DNA of 64,000 nucleotides from JBGZEX01 sp041846495 (GTDB lineage: Bacteria > Bacteroidota > Bacteroidia > Bacteroidales > Marinifilaceae): contig JBGZEX010000075.1 of NCBI GenBank assembly GCA_041846495.1, forward strand, positions 5,982 to 69,981. Direction: 5' to 3'. Each line of letters begins with the position of its first letter. Within the stretch, counting starts at the first letter, position 1. Both the position numbers and the translations under genes were made by a program. Below are positions 26,946 through 34,905 of the stretch, piece after piece. The notes under the pieces are model-generated. The model was not told the origin of the DNA, ran no database searches, and saw only the letters and a list, made by a program, of their open reading frames with translations.

Positions 26946-27010
26946 GAAAGAGCTGTTCATGGAATTCGAGCACTATTGTTCTCGGTGGTTACGACTTTGC
27001 GCTCATACTT
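26946..27010 (-). pseudogene. Decayed tandem copy of tRNA-Thr
   Basis: Read on the minus strand, this stretch follows the tRNA-Thr 3' flank directly and repeats its 3' two-thirds: GAGC..GC....TCGTAA, then CTCGAATTCCATGAACAGC, then CTCTTTCCAAG, against GTTCGAATCCCATGAGTGGC and CTCTTTTCAAG in the intact gene. The 5' acceptor strand and D arm are gone and the T stem no longer pairs, so it cannot be functional. Similarity extends past the tRNA end, which indicates tandem duplication of about 70 bp. Confidence 0.6.
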
Positions 27011-27016
27011 GAAAAG

Positions 27017-27089
<73 letters not shown>

Positions 27090-27102
27090 TTGAAATCGTG
27101 CG

Positions 27103-27110
27103 CAAATATA
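27103..27110 (-). promoter_or_regulatory. Promoter -7 element for tRNA-Thr
   Basis: Minus-strand TATATTTG (TAnnTTTG) followed by CGC, 13 bp before the mature tRNA 5' end. Confidence 0.65.
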
Positions 27111-27155
27111 AGATATTTTTATAATCTTACATAAAAAACGGGGAGGATTTTTTAT

Positions 27156-27857
27156 TTAAAGCGCATTGTCGTTTTCGATAATAAGTCTGAATCCGGAACC
27201 GTGTACGTTTTCAATGCGAATATCTTCGTTGTCTTTAAAATACTTGCGCAGTTTTGTAATATAAACGTCCATGCTTCTGGCGGTGAAATAATCGTTGGAG
27301 CCCCATATCTTCGTAAGAGCTTTTTCCCGGGTCAATAATCCGGCTCTATCGTTATAAAGCATTTCCAAAAGTTGGGATTCTTTGGGTGTCAGTTTGGTTT
27401 CTTGTCCGTTTATGCTTATGGTTCGAAGTTCGGTGTTAAAAGTATAGTCTCCGATGAGAATAATTCTGGCCTTGGCTTCTTCCGGTTCGTTTTCGCAACG
27501 CGAGAGAATGGCTTTTATTTTTAAAATAAGAAGTTCCGAATCGAAAGGTTTGCATATATAATCGTCGGCCCCGGCTTCGTATCCGAGTTTCATATCTTCT
27601 TTTTGGTTTTTTGCCGTTATATAGATGAAAGGAATGTTGGGTGCCAATTCCCGTATCTTATGCCCCAAGGTAATACCGTCCATCTCGGGCATCATCACAT
27701 CCAAAAGACAGATGTCGTATTTGTTTTGTTTAAAAGCTTCGAGGCCTTGGGAACCGTTCGTACAAAGAGTTACTTCGTAATCGGAAAGCTCCAAATAGGA
27801 TTTTAGTACGGAACCGAAACATGGGTCGTCTTCGACCAATAAGATTTTATGTGCCAT
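27156..27857 (-). CDS. rprY: Response regulator, OmpR family (RprY-like)
   Basis: DNA-binding response regulator of 233 aa. The receiver domain has the phospho-acceptor Asp53 (LLDVMMPEMDG), the acidic pair EDD at 9-11, and Lys in CKPF. The C-terminal winged-helix domain contains LTPKESQLLEML and the recognition helix DVYITKLRKYF. The sequence agrees with RprY of Bacteroides. It lies 21 bp after the kinase gene and shares its transcript. Confidence 0.9.
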   Translation of the reverse strand: MAHKILLVEDDPCFGSVLKSYLELSDYEVTLCTNGSQGLEAFKQNKYDICLLDVMMPEMDGITLGHKIRELAPNIPFIYITAKNQKEDMKLGYEAGADDYICKPFDSELLILKIKAILSRCENEPEEAKARIILIGDYTFNTELRTISINGQETKLTPKESQLLEMLYNDRAGLLTREKALTKIWGSNDYFTARSMDVYITKLRKYFKDNEDIRIENVHGSGFRLIIENDNAL

Positions 27858-27878
27858 AATCGTGTATTATTATATGTT

Positions 27879-29426
27879 TTATATCAATTTAAAAACTATT
27901 TTTATCAAAGTGCCCTTCCCTTTTTTCGAGGAAAGATATATGTTGCCGTTATGCAATTCTATAATATTCTTCACATAACTCAACCCCAAACCGAAACCTT
28001 TGACATCGTGTATATTTCCCGTACTTACACGGTAGAACCGTTTAAATACTTTTTTTTGCGCATCTTTTGAAATTCCTATTCCATGATCTTTAATTTCAAT
28101 GACGATATCGTTTTTCTCTTTTTTCGTACAAACCTCGATATGAGGCGGACCTCCCGAGTATTTTATGGCATTGTCTATCAAATTGCAAATAGCATTCAAT
28201 AAATGCACTTCATCTCCGTAGATGAAGTAGCTGCCTTCGGCATAAGTTTGCTCGATAATACCTCCGGCTTCCTGTATCTGGAGGGAGAAAAGCCGTACCG
28301 CTTCCTTTGTCATCGTATTAATATCGACATCGGTTTTGTTCAGATGCAATTCTCCTTTGTCCATCTTGGCTTGCTGCAAAATCCGTTCCACATATTTATT
28401 CATGCGTTCATTTTCCGATTTGATGAGGTCGGTAAACTTATAAATTTGGTTTACGTCTTTAATGACTTTTTCTTTCCGAAGTGCGGAGGTCGCTAATGAA
28501 ATCGTCGCGAGCGGCGTTTTGAATTCATGGGTCATATTGTTGATGAAATCGTTCTTTATGACCGATAATTTTTGTTGCCTCATAATGATGACGATGGTAA
28601 TGATGAATACGCAAACGAGACCGATTACGCAAAATCCCGAGGCTAAAAACATCCAGTCCATGTTGTTGAGTATTTCCGGCAAAATGGAGTCGAATTGTAC
28701 GCATAAAAAGAAATCTTTTTTTATGTAATCGAGAGGGAAAAGCTCGATGTAGTAGAAGTTTTTTGCCGCTCTTCTGTTTTGAAGTTCGAGGATTTGGCGT
28801 TTATTGAGAATATCGTATCTGAAAGAGAGGTTGATGCCTGCATAGGCGAAAAATTCGCTTAGAAAAGATTTTAAGTCTATATTTTTCATTCGTTTGGCAA
28901 GAGAGGCATTCTGAGGATCCGAATCTTTTAAAACTTTTATCATAAGATTGTTCATCCTTTCGTATAATTCCTGTTGAGAGGCGGTATCCGCACGATTGCT
29001 TCCGATGGAACGAATCGTTTGCATGATGAATTGTTGGTTTACGAATTTGCCTTTCCCCGATCGGGGATGCGTGTTCGGAGGGGATACGAGACTGCTTTGA
29101 CCGTAAAGACGGTCCATGTCCTGCGATAGAAAATTATAGAGATATTGGGAGTTCCAATTGCCGGAACTTTCTCTATCGGTGGTTATATGGTCGTTATAAT
29201 CCTGGAGTTGTCCGAGATGTTGTTGCATTTCCCATATGTACTGGATGTAATTTATCTCGTCTATTTTGCTGACAACCCTTTCCAATGCTCCGTATACTTG
29301 GGTGGAAAATCGGTCTTCTTTTTCCTGTATGGCGTGTTCTATCCATAGCCATTGTACGACGACTACCGATAAAAATGCGACTCCCATCAAAGCCAAAAGA
29401 ATTTTTATGATTATTTTCTTTATCAT
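27879..29426 (-). CDS. rprX: Sensor histidine kinase (RprX-like)
   Basis: Membrane kinase of 515 aa. Membrane helices lie at about 5-29 and 258-283, with a periplasmic sensor region between them that has no recognisable fold. The HisKA domain carries His300 in MTHEFKTPLATIS. The HATPase domain shows N (LIDNAIKYSGG), G1 (KDHGIGI) and G2 (GFGLGLSYV) boxes. It pairs with rprY just downstream. Related RprX has been tied to tetQ and stress regulation in Bacteroides; the signal is unknown here. Confidence 0.9.
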   Translation of the reverse strand: MIKKIIIKILLALMGVAFLSVVVVQWLWIEHAIQEKEDRFSTQVYGALERVVSKIDEINYIQYIWEMQQHLGQLQDYNDHITTDRESSGNWNSQYLYNFLSQDMDRLYGQSSLVSPPNTHPRSGKGKFVNQQFIMQTIRSIGSNRADTASQQELYERMNNLMIKVLKDSDPQNASLAKRMKNIDLKSFLSEFFAYAGINLSFRYDILNKRQILELQNRRAAKNFYYIELFPLDYIKKDFFLCVQFDSILPEILNNMDWMFLASGFCVIGLVCVFIITIVIIMRQQKLSVIKNDFINNMTHEFKTPLATISLATSALRKEKVIKDVNQIYKFTDLIKSENERMNKYVERILQQAKMDKGELHLNKTDVDINTMTKEAVRLFSLQIQEAGGIIEQTYAEGSYFIYGDEVHLLNAICNLIDNAIKYSGGPPHIEVCTKKEKNDIVIEIKDHGIGISKDAQKKVFKRFYRVSTGNIHDVKGFGLGLSYVKNIIELHNGNIYLSSKKGKGTLIKIVFKLI

Positions 29427-29791
29427 ATACCTTTAATCCTGATTATCATTTTTCTTGAGCGACATTAATGGCGATGCCTGTGTGGACAGTCTCCGGCATC
29501 CGGTTGCATTTTTTCGATTTTTAATGTCGTCCGACAATTCGTTTTTTGAGTTTATATATTTTTCCTATTCTATACCTTGTTTTTTGTAAATACTTTTTCG
29601 GATACTTCCCGTTTTGCAGGGAAATTTTAAAACTCGATTCCCTATATATTGTTATTTTAATGCGATTTACAGCAAATTTATAATATTTTTTCTATTTCGT
29701 CGCATTTTGTCGTACGATTGTATGCGATTTATTTACCGGATGGCGTAGAATGCGAAAGTTTTCGGTAGTCGAGAGGGAGTCGTTCGGAAGT
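29427..29791. other. Intergenic region between hflX and rprX with one promoter candidate
   Basis: This 365-bp AT-rich stretch holds no credible ORF or RNA. On the minus strand TAAATTTG at 29673-29680 fits the -7 consensus and could start the rprXY transcript with a leader of about 240 nt. A -33 element is not clear. No terminator for hflX is expected here, because hflX ends into this region from the right side (stop at 29792) and only weak hairpins are seen. Confidence 0.4.
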
Positions 29792-31024
29792 TTATTCTTC
29801 CGCAAGATCTTTTATTTCCGTATAGAGAAAATCGTTATAGGGAAATCTTGCGGCATGGATTTCTTTTACGATAACATATAGTTTTTCCCTCAATTCCTCG
29901 ATATTTTCTTTGTTTTTGGCGGATATATATACGGAAGGAGTCGTGTTTTTGGATATCCACATGTTTTTTAATTCTTCCATACTGTAGTTCTTCCTTTCTT
30001 TCGGACTGAGGTCGTCGGCTTCTTTCTCTTCGTATTCGAAAGCATCGATTTTGTTGAAAACCGTTAGTTGAGGTTTTGTATTCCCGTTTAAGATTTCATT
30101 CAATGTTTCATTGACGACGTTGAGTTGCTCTTCGAAAAACGGATGAGAGATATCCACTACGTGGACGATGACGTCGGCTTCCCGGACTTCGTCCAAAGTG
30201 GATTTGAAGGAATCGATGAGATTATGGGGGAGTTTACGGATAAATCCTACCGTATCGGATAGGAGCAGAGGAACATTCCGGATGGCGATTTTTCTTACGG
30301 TCGTATCTAAGGTTGCAAAAAGTTTGTTTTCGGCAAAAACATCCGATTTGCTCAAAAGATTCATAAGGGTGGATTTCCCGACATTGGTATAACCCACTAA
30401 AGCGACGCGCACTAAATTGCCTCTGTTCTTGCGCTGTATGCTTTTCTGACGGTCTATTTTTTCGAGTTCCCGTTTCAGATGAGCAATCTTATCCCGTATG
30501 ATTCTTCGGTCGGTTTCTATTTCCCGTTCTCCCGGACCTCTGAGGCCTATTCCTCCTTTCTGGCGCTCAAGGTGGGTCCACATCCCCGTGAGCCTGGGCA
30601 ACATATATTGATATTGCGCTAATTCCACCTGTGTCTTTGCATTGGCCGTACGGGCCCTGTTGGCGAATATATCCAAAATAAGATTGGTGCGGTCCAATAT
30701 TTTCAGTCCCTTGAAGCGGGAACCGATATTGCGTATTTGAGTGGGCGAGAGTTCATCGTCGAATATGATTAAATCTACGGGATTATTCTCGATGAAGCGG
30801 CCGATTTCCTCCAATTTTCCTTTACCGATATAAGTGGACTGAACGGGGGTATCCAAATTTTGTGTGAAAATTTTTACGGTTTCGGCTCCTGCCGTCTCCG
30901 CCAAAAAAGAGAGTTCTTCGAGATGTTCCATTATTTGCTTGGCATTCGTACTTCCGTTTTGACGAATTACGCCGATTAAAACGGCCTTTTCTTTTTCTTT
31001 GGCGGTATAATAGAATTTACTCAT
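29792..31024 (-). CDS. hflX: GTPase HflX
   Basis: Ribosome-splitting GTPase of 410 aa. The N-terminal Gly-rich domain includes STYIGKGKLEEI and VDLIIFDDELSPTQIRNI, then the conserved VELAQYQYMLPRLTGMWTHL and RGPGEREIETDRR helices, then the G domain with GYTNVGKSTLMN, DTVGFIRKLPH and NKID. The short C-terminal extension is rich in charged residues. It rescues stalled ribosomes during stress. Confidence 0.94.
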   Translation of the reverse strand: MSKFYYTAKEKEKAVLIGVIRQNGSTNAKQIMEHLEELSFLAETAGAETVKIFTQNLDTPVQSTYIGKGKLEEIGRFIENNPVDLIIFDDELSPTQIRNIGSRFKGLKILDRTNLILDIFANRARTANAKTQVELAQYQYMLPRLTGMWTHLERQKGGIGLRGPGEREIETDRRIIRDKIAHLKRELEKIDRQKSIQRKNRGNLVRVALVGYTNVGKSTLMNLLSKSDVFAENKLFATLDTTVRKIAIRNVPLLLSDTVGFIRKLPHNLIDSFKSTLDEVREADVIVHVVDISHPFFEEQLNVVNETLNEILNGNTKPQLTVFNKIDAFEYEEKEADDLSPKERKNYSMEELKNMWISKNTTPSVYISAKNKENIEELREKLYVIVKEIHAARFPYNDFLYTEIKDLAEE

Positions 31025-31044
31025 ATTCCGTTAAATACAAAACA

Positions 31045-31071
31045 GAGGACCGACATTGCATGTCAGTCCTC
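31045..31071 (-). terminator. Terminator after tonB
   Basis: Hairpin GAGGAC-c-GACAT / ATGTC-a-GTCCTC (one mismatch, loop TGC). On the minus strand it is followed by TGTTTTGTATTT. It lies 20 bp after the tonB stop and before hflX. Confidence 0.65.
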
Positions 31072-31091
31072 CGTCTGCAAGCGAGCATAAA

Positions 31092-31787
31092 TCAGTAATT
31101 GTTTATTTTAAATACTACCGGAAGAGTGAAGAAAACTCTTACGGGCTTGTTGCGCTGTTTACCGGGTGTCCATTTGGGCATGCTGGATACTACGCGTACG
31201 GCTTCCTTGTCCAAGGACGGATCGACCCCCTTCAATACTTTTACATTGGATATGCTGCCGTCTTTTTCGACGACGAATTGTACGGTAACCTTGCCTTGAA
31301 CACCGTTTTCTTGAGCTACCATCGGATATTTGGTGTGTTTGGCAATCCATGCCGTAACATTTCCGAAAGGTTTCGGCATTTCTTCCACAACAACGAAAGG
31401 AGCTTCTTCTCCCGTAGACTCCGTTCCGAATCCTCCGCCGGTATAGTCCGTATTGTCTCCGAATACGCGATTATCCGTTTCGTCTTCGATATTGGTCAAA
31501 TCCAGATCGTCATCCAAGGAAATCTCGTCATCTACGATATCGATCAAATCCGTTATTTTCGGAGCAGGAGGTGGAGGTGGAGGCGGTTTCATTTGTTGTT
31601 GCGTAACCGGAATAACCTCTTCTTCTGCTATAAAGGCAGTTGTCGTTTCGATAACTTCCTTCTCTTTTACGGAGGTTTTCCATTCGAAAGCCCCGAAAAT
31701 GATAGCAAGAGCAAAGATTAATCCAATCTCAAAGAACATGACTCTCTTGTTCTCCAGGTTTGCTTGTGGATTTTTCTTCGTTTCCAT
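31092..31787 (-). CDS. Energy transducer TonB
   Basis: TonB-family protein of 231 aa. It has a short cytoplasmic start, one membrane helix (about 18-35), a Pro run (residues 66-75), a long acidic Asp/Glu-rich spacer (about 80-125) and a C-terminal TonB domain (PMVAQENGVQGKVTVQFVV, VRVVSSMPKWTPGKQ). It couples the proton gradient to outer-membrane receptors. ExbB/ExbD are not in the window. Bacteroidetes carry many TonB paralogues, so the partner receptors are unknown. Confidence 0.92.
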   Translation of the reverse strand: METKKNPQANLENKRVMFFEIGLIFALAIIFGAFEWKTSVKEKEVIETTTAFIAEEEVIPVTQQQMKPPPPPPPAPKITDLIDIVDDEISLDDDLDLTNIEDETDNRVFGDNTDYTGGGFGTESTGEEAPFVVVEEMPKPFGNVTAWIAKHTKYPMVAQENGVQGKVTVQFVVEKDGSISNVKVLKGVDPSLDKEAVRVVSSMPKWTPGKQRNKPVRVFFTLPVVFKINNY

Positions 31788-32154
31788 GATTCTTGTTATG
31801 GTTAATATCGTTCTGCTTACAATTGCAGCATGTTTTTTCTGTTGTAAAGATAAGCATTTATTTCCATAAATCCAAGAGAATGTCCTCTTTTTATTTTATG
31901 TGGCGAGAGTTTCCGGTTTAAATATCTCACATAAAGTATCCTGAGTTAATATGCAAATAAAACGGACAGAAAGATGATGAATCGATACGGTACGTTTTTT
32001 CTTTTTACGTTAAGTTGTGTGTTATGCTTGTAAAATGGATTTCAAGGCTTGATAGAGAGAGAGGTATTTTAGGTGAAAATCACGAATAACCTGTATTTGT
32101 ATGAAATAATGGGTTATCTTTGAATGCGATGAACATATGTAAATCGAATGAAAG
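31788..32154. other. Intergenic region between tonB and the phosphopantetheinyl transferase gene
   Basis: A 367-bp AT-rich region without a credible ORF. The divergent tonB gene has only a near-match -7 sequence (TATCTTTA on the minus strand around 31843-31850). The + strand -7 element for the next gene lies at 32115. No RNA structure was recognised. Confidence 0.4.
32115..32122 (+). promoter_or_regulatory. Promoter -7 element for phosphopantetheinyl transferase gene
   Basis: TATCTTTG (TAnnTTTG), 33 bp before the predicted start at 32155. An upstream TTTG at 32096-32099 is 15 bp away, shorter than the usual spacing. Confidence 0.55.
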
Positions 32155-32832
32155 ATGCTTAGGGCAATGCGGTTGTATATAGGAGGTAAGGGAATTCCGG
32201 CTTATAGTACTCTGAAGACTTATGTTTATGAGGATGAGTATAGGAATGCGCTGCTTTATCCCCATACGGGATTGAGGCATTTGGGATGGTTGGTGATGGT
32301 GCGTTCCGTATTTACGGATTTTTTCGGCTGGTCCAAGGATGATTATCGGATTTTAAAGACCGAAGCCGGCAAACCTTTTTGCGATCGAAAGGAGGGGTGG
32401 GCATTTTCCGTTTCTCACTCCGGAGATTATGTGATTGCGGTTTTTTCGGATCGAGGCGATGTGGGGGCGGATATCGAGAAACACAGAGGGGTGAGGATGC
32501 CTGTCGCTCGGCGTTATTTCTCTTCCCACGAATTGGAAATTATAAAAAACGGCGGAGAGGATGCGGAGAAATATTTTTACGATTTTTGGACAATTCGGGA
32601 GGCTTATGTAAAATATAGGGGAGGGCGTTTGGGAGAAATGATGAGGCGTTTTTACGCGGATAAGCAAGGGGTTGCCTACCGTATCCTAACCTATGAAGGA
32701 GAAAGTGAAAGTCTTTCCGTCCTCCCCTTGTATCCGGATGGGAATTTCATCGGTTCGCTTTATTCCGGATTTGTCGTATGTGCAGGCTTGCAAAAGATTG
32801 TCGAGGAGGATTTCGTTTGGGATTTCGTATAA
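32155..32832 (+). CDS. 4'-phosphopantetheinyl transferase, Sfp type
   Basis: Enzyme of 225 aa that moves phosphopantetheine from CoA to a serine of carrier proteins. The family's motifs are visible: FSVSHSGDYVIAVF (about 84-97), GADIE (104-108) with the Mg-binding acidic residues, and the FWTIREAYVKYRG block with Trp145, Glu149 and Lys153. ATG 32167 is an alternative start. It is monocistronic and not next to any carrier gene; the ACP at 4032 is a candidate client, as are standard AcpP and any NRPS/PKS elsewhere. Confidence 0.88.
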   Translation: MLRAMRLYIGGKGIPAYSTLKTYVYEDEYRNALLYPHTGLRHLGWLVMVRSVFTDFFGWSKDDYRILKTEAGKPFCDRKEGWAFSVSHSGDYVIAVFSDRGDVGADIEKHRGVRMPVARRYFSSHELEIIKNGGEDAEKYFYDFWTIREAYVKYRGGRLGEMMRRFYADKQGVAYRILTYEGESESLSVLPLYPDGNFIGSLYSGFVVCAGLQKIVEEDFVWDFV

Positions 32833-32853
32833 TTCGAATCCTTTCGTATATCG

Positions 32854-33846
32854 TTAGAGGAAATTTTTTTCGTGAAGATATTCCGCTATCTGCACGGCAT
32901 TGGTTGCGGCACCTTTTCGGAGGTTGTCGCTTACGATCCACATATTTACGGCATTCTTCCGGGAATAGTCTTTCCGGATTCTGCCTACGAATACTTCGTT
33001 TTTATTTTGGGCGTTTAGGGGCATGGGGTACTTAGCGGCGGCCGGTTCGTCTTCTACGGTTATTCCGGGCGTCGCTTTCAGTAAATCGATTACGGCATTT
33101 ACGGAGACCTCCCGCGAGAATTCGATATTGACGGATTCCGAATGTCCCCCTGTTACGGGAACTCTTACGGCAGTGGCCGTAATCATGAGCGAGGCGTCGT
33201 TGAGGATTTTCCCCGTTTCGTTTATGATTTTCATTTCTTCTTTGGTATAGCCGTTTTCGAGAAAATCGTCGCATTGGGGAATACAGTTCATGTCTATGGG
33301 GTAGGGATAGGCTTTTTCGCCGATATATCCCCGGCGCTCGTTTTCCAATTGTCGGATTGCTTTCATTCCCGTCCCGGTTACGGACTGGTAGGTGGAGACG
33401 ACGATTCTTTTTATGCCGAAAGCCCGGTGGAGCGGAGCTATAACCATGACTAACTGTATGGTAGAGCAATTGGGATTTGCAATAATCTTATCCGTTTTTC
33501 GAATGAGAGAGGCATTTATTTCCGGTACGATTAATTTTTTTGAAGGATCCATTCTCCATGCGGAAGAATTATCTATGACCGTACATCCTGTGCCTGCAAA
33601 TTCGGGGGCCCATTTTACGGAAACATCCGAACCTGCCGAAAACAGGGCCAGGTTGGGGCGTTTTGAAAGAGCCGCTGCACAGTCTTCTATACCGATATCT
33701 TCTCCGTTGAATTTTACGATATTTCCCAAGGAACGTTTGCTGGCTACGGGTATTAGCGTGCGAACGGGAAATTGCCGTTCTTTCAGGATTTCGATTATTT
33801 TTTGTCCTACGACGCCGGTGGCTCCGATAACTGCTAATTTATACAT
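32854..33846 (-). CDS. asd: Aspartate-semialdehyde dehydrogenase
   Basis: NADPH enzyme making aspartate semialdehyde for lysine/diaminopimelate, threonine and methionine synthesis, 330 aa. The dinucleotide motif GATGVVGQ is near the N-terminus, the catalytic Cys in NPNCSTIQ near residue 128, and SGTGMKAI-like TGTGMKAI and GGHSESVNIEF follow. ATG 33846 is chosen because a TATATTTG promoter at 33871-33878 covers the longer in-frame starts. A single-gene unit. Confidence 0.94.
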   Translation of the reverse strand: MYKLAVIGATGVVGQKIIEILKERQFPVRTLIPVASKRSLGNIVKFNGEDIGIEDCAAALSKRPNLALFSAGSDVSVKWAPEFAGTGCTVIDNSSAWRMDPSKKLIVPEINASLIRKTDKIIANPNCSTIQLVMVIAPLHRAFGIKRIVVSTYQSVTGTGMKAIRQLENERRGYIGEKAYPYPIDMNCIPQCDDFLENGYTKEEMKIINETGKILNDASLMITATAVRVPVTGGHSESVNIEFSREVSVNAVIDLLKATPGITVEDEPAAAKYPMPLNAQNKNEVFVGRIRKDYSRKNAVNMWIVSDNLRKGAATNAVQIAEYLHEKNFL

Positions 33847-33870
33847 TTTGCCTGTTTGAAAATTCATATG

Positions 33871-33878
33871 CAAATATA
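33871..33878 (-). promoter_or_regulatory. Promoter -7 element for asd
   Basis: Minus-strand TATATTTG, 24 bp before the ATG at 33846. Its position rules against the start codons at 33867 and 33873. Confidence 0.6.
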
Positions 33879-34029
33879 GAGTTTAATTGATAAGATTTTT
33901 TTGGAAACGATGTTTTTATTCGGTTCGAAAAGGGAGATTATGCGAGGGGAGCGGAATTTATATCCGGTAATATTATGCAATGGGTTAAAACAGCACGTAT
34001 TTTGCTGTAATATATGAAAAACGGTTTTT

Positions 34030-34551
34030 ATGATGTTTATCAGATATTGGTTTGTTTGTTTTTTGGGGATATTTGCTGCTTTCCCCTGTTTTTCTCAAAT
34101 CGGAAATTCCGTTGATTCCGTCCTTTTGTACGATGAGTTCGGAAAACCCGTACAATTACCGTTGATAGGAGAGAAGAAATTGTTGCTGTTTTATTTTGAT
34201 CCCGATCATCCCGGACAAAATAGGAGATTGGTGGATTATTTGATGGGTGAAAATATGGATTCTTCGGATATGGGTTGTTATGCCGTAGTGAATCTTTACG
34301 ATGCCCCGCTTTTATCCAAAGCGCTTTTGGAAGAAGTGGTTTACGGGGAAGTGGGAAGACTCGGAATAAAAGTTTATTACGATCCCGCCAATATATTGAG
34401 TACGAATTGGAAGTTGGGAGATGTCAATAATAAGTTCGTCGTGATCTTTGTTAATAAAGAAAAATTTATAGAGTTTTATTATACGGGGGAATTGGACGAA
34501 GCCTCATTTGACGGATTGATTCGTTTGATGGGTATTTATAAAAAAGAGTGA
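34030..34551 (+). CDS. Hypothetical secreted protein, thioredoxin-fold-like without CxxC
   Basis: Protein of 173 aa with a signal peptide ending CFS-Q (residue 22/23). The mature part has LLYDEFGKPVQLP, KKLLLFYFDPDHPGQN and NKFVVIFVNKEK, an order of elements like periplasmic thioredoxin-fold proteins, but no CxxC redox pair; the only mature Cys is in DMGCYAVV. A redox role is therefore unlikely. The stop codon lies inside the stem of a bidirectional terminator. Not assigned to a named family with confidence. Confidence 0.6.
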   Translation: MMFIRYWFVCFLGIFAAFPCFSQIGNSVDSVLLYDEFGKPVQLPLIGEKKLLLFYFDPDHPGQNRRLVDYLMGENMDSSDMGCYAVVNLYDAPLLSKALLEEVVYGEVGRLGIKVYYDPANILSTNWKLGDVNNKFVVIFVNKEKFIEFYYTGELDEASFDGLIRLMGIYKKE

Positions 34552-34589
34552 ACAAAATTATTCGTAGTTACAGCGATTTTTGTTCACTC
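34546..34589. terminator. Bidirectional terminator: 34030 gene (+) and riboswitch RNA (-)
   Basis: Perfect 12-bp stem GAGTGAACAAAA / TTTTGTTCACTC around a 20-nt loop. On the minus strand it is followed by TTTTTTATAAA; on the + strand by TCGATTTTTA. It would stop the riboswitch transcript before it runs antisense through the 34030 gene. Confidence 0.75.
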
Positions 34590-34612
34590 TCGATTTTTAG
34601 GATAATTAAAGG

Positions 34613-34842
34613 TGAAAACAGTTTGCAAGCCTGTAATCCCTGTGCTTTTATCCCGAAAGCAGGTAATTGAATATCCGGCAGGTCTTCTGACTTATTCCTG
34701 AAGAATGCGCCTTCCCGTTTTTAATCCGAAACAGTGGCATAATGCATTCTTTTTTCGGAAGTTACAGCAGCGGGTACTGTACGGGATTTTCACCCGTTTC
34801 CCTTTTCATTTATGCATTTTTGTGCGAATAAACACCGGATAT
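34613..34842 (-). ncRNA. Cobalamin riboswitch, no downstream gene
   Basis: Read on the minus strand this has the adenosylcobalamin-riboswitch landmarks: the B12 box AGTCAGAAGACCTGCC (34692-34677), the core GCCACTG (near 34738), the GGGTGAAAATCCC element followed by ACAGTACCCGCTGCTGTAA, and a leading CCGGTGTTTATTC that can pair with the CCGG after the B12 box. A TACATTTG promoter lies just upstream and an intrinsic terminator just downstream. No ATG lies between riboswitch and terminator, and the next gene on this strand (asd) has its own promoter. It is thus an orphan element in this genome segment. Confidence 0.85.
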
Positions 34843-34847
34843 TATTG

Positions 34848-34855
34848 CAAATGTA
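34848..34855 (-). promoter_or_regulatory. Promoter -7 element for the riboswitch transcript
   Basis: Minus-strand TACATTTG (TAnnTTTG) directly before the first paired strand of the riboswitch. No convincing -33 TTTG is seen. Confidence 0.55.
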
Positions 34856-34905
34856 CGTTCTTTATTTATCAATAACAATAGTAGAACTCGAAAATATGGA
34901 AAAAC

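Noticed and set aside
31561..31600. GGAGGTGGAGGTGG-type short tandem repeat on the + strand
   Set aside because: It is the complement of the proline run in TonB, a normal periplasm-spanning feature, not an independent repeat locus.
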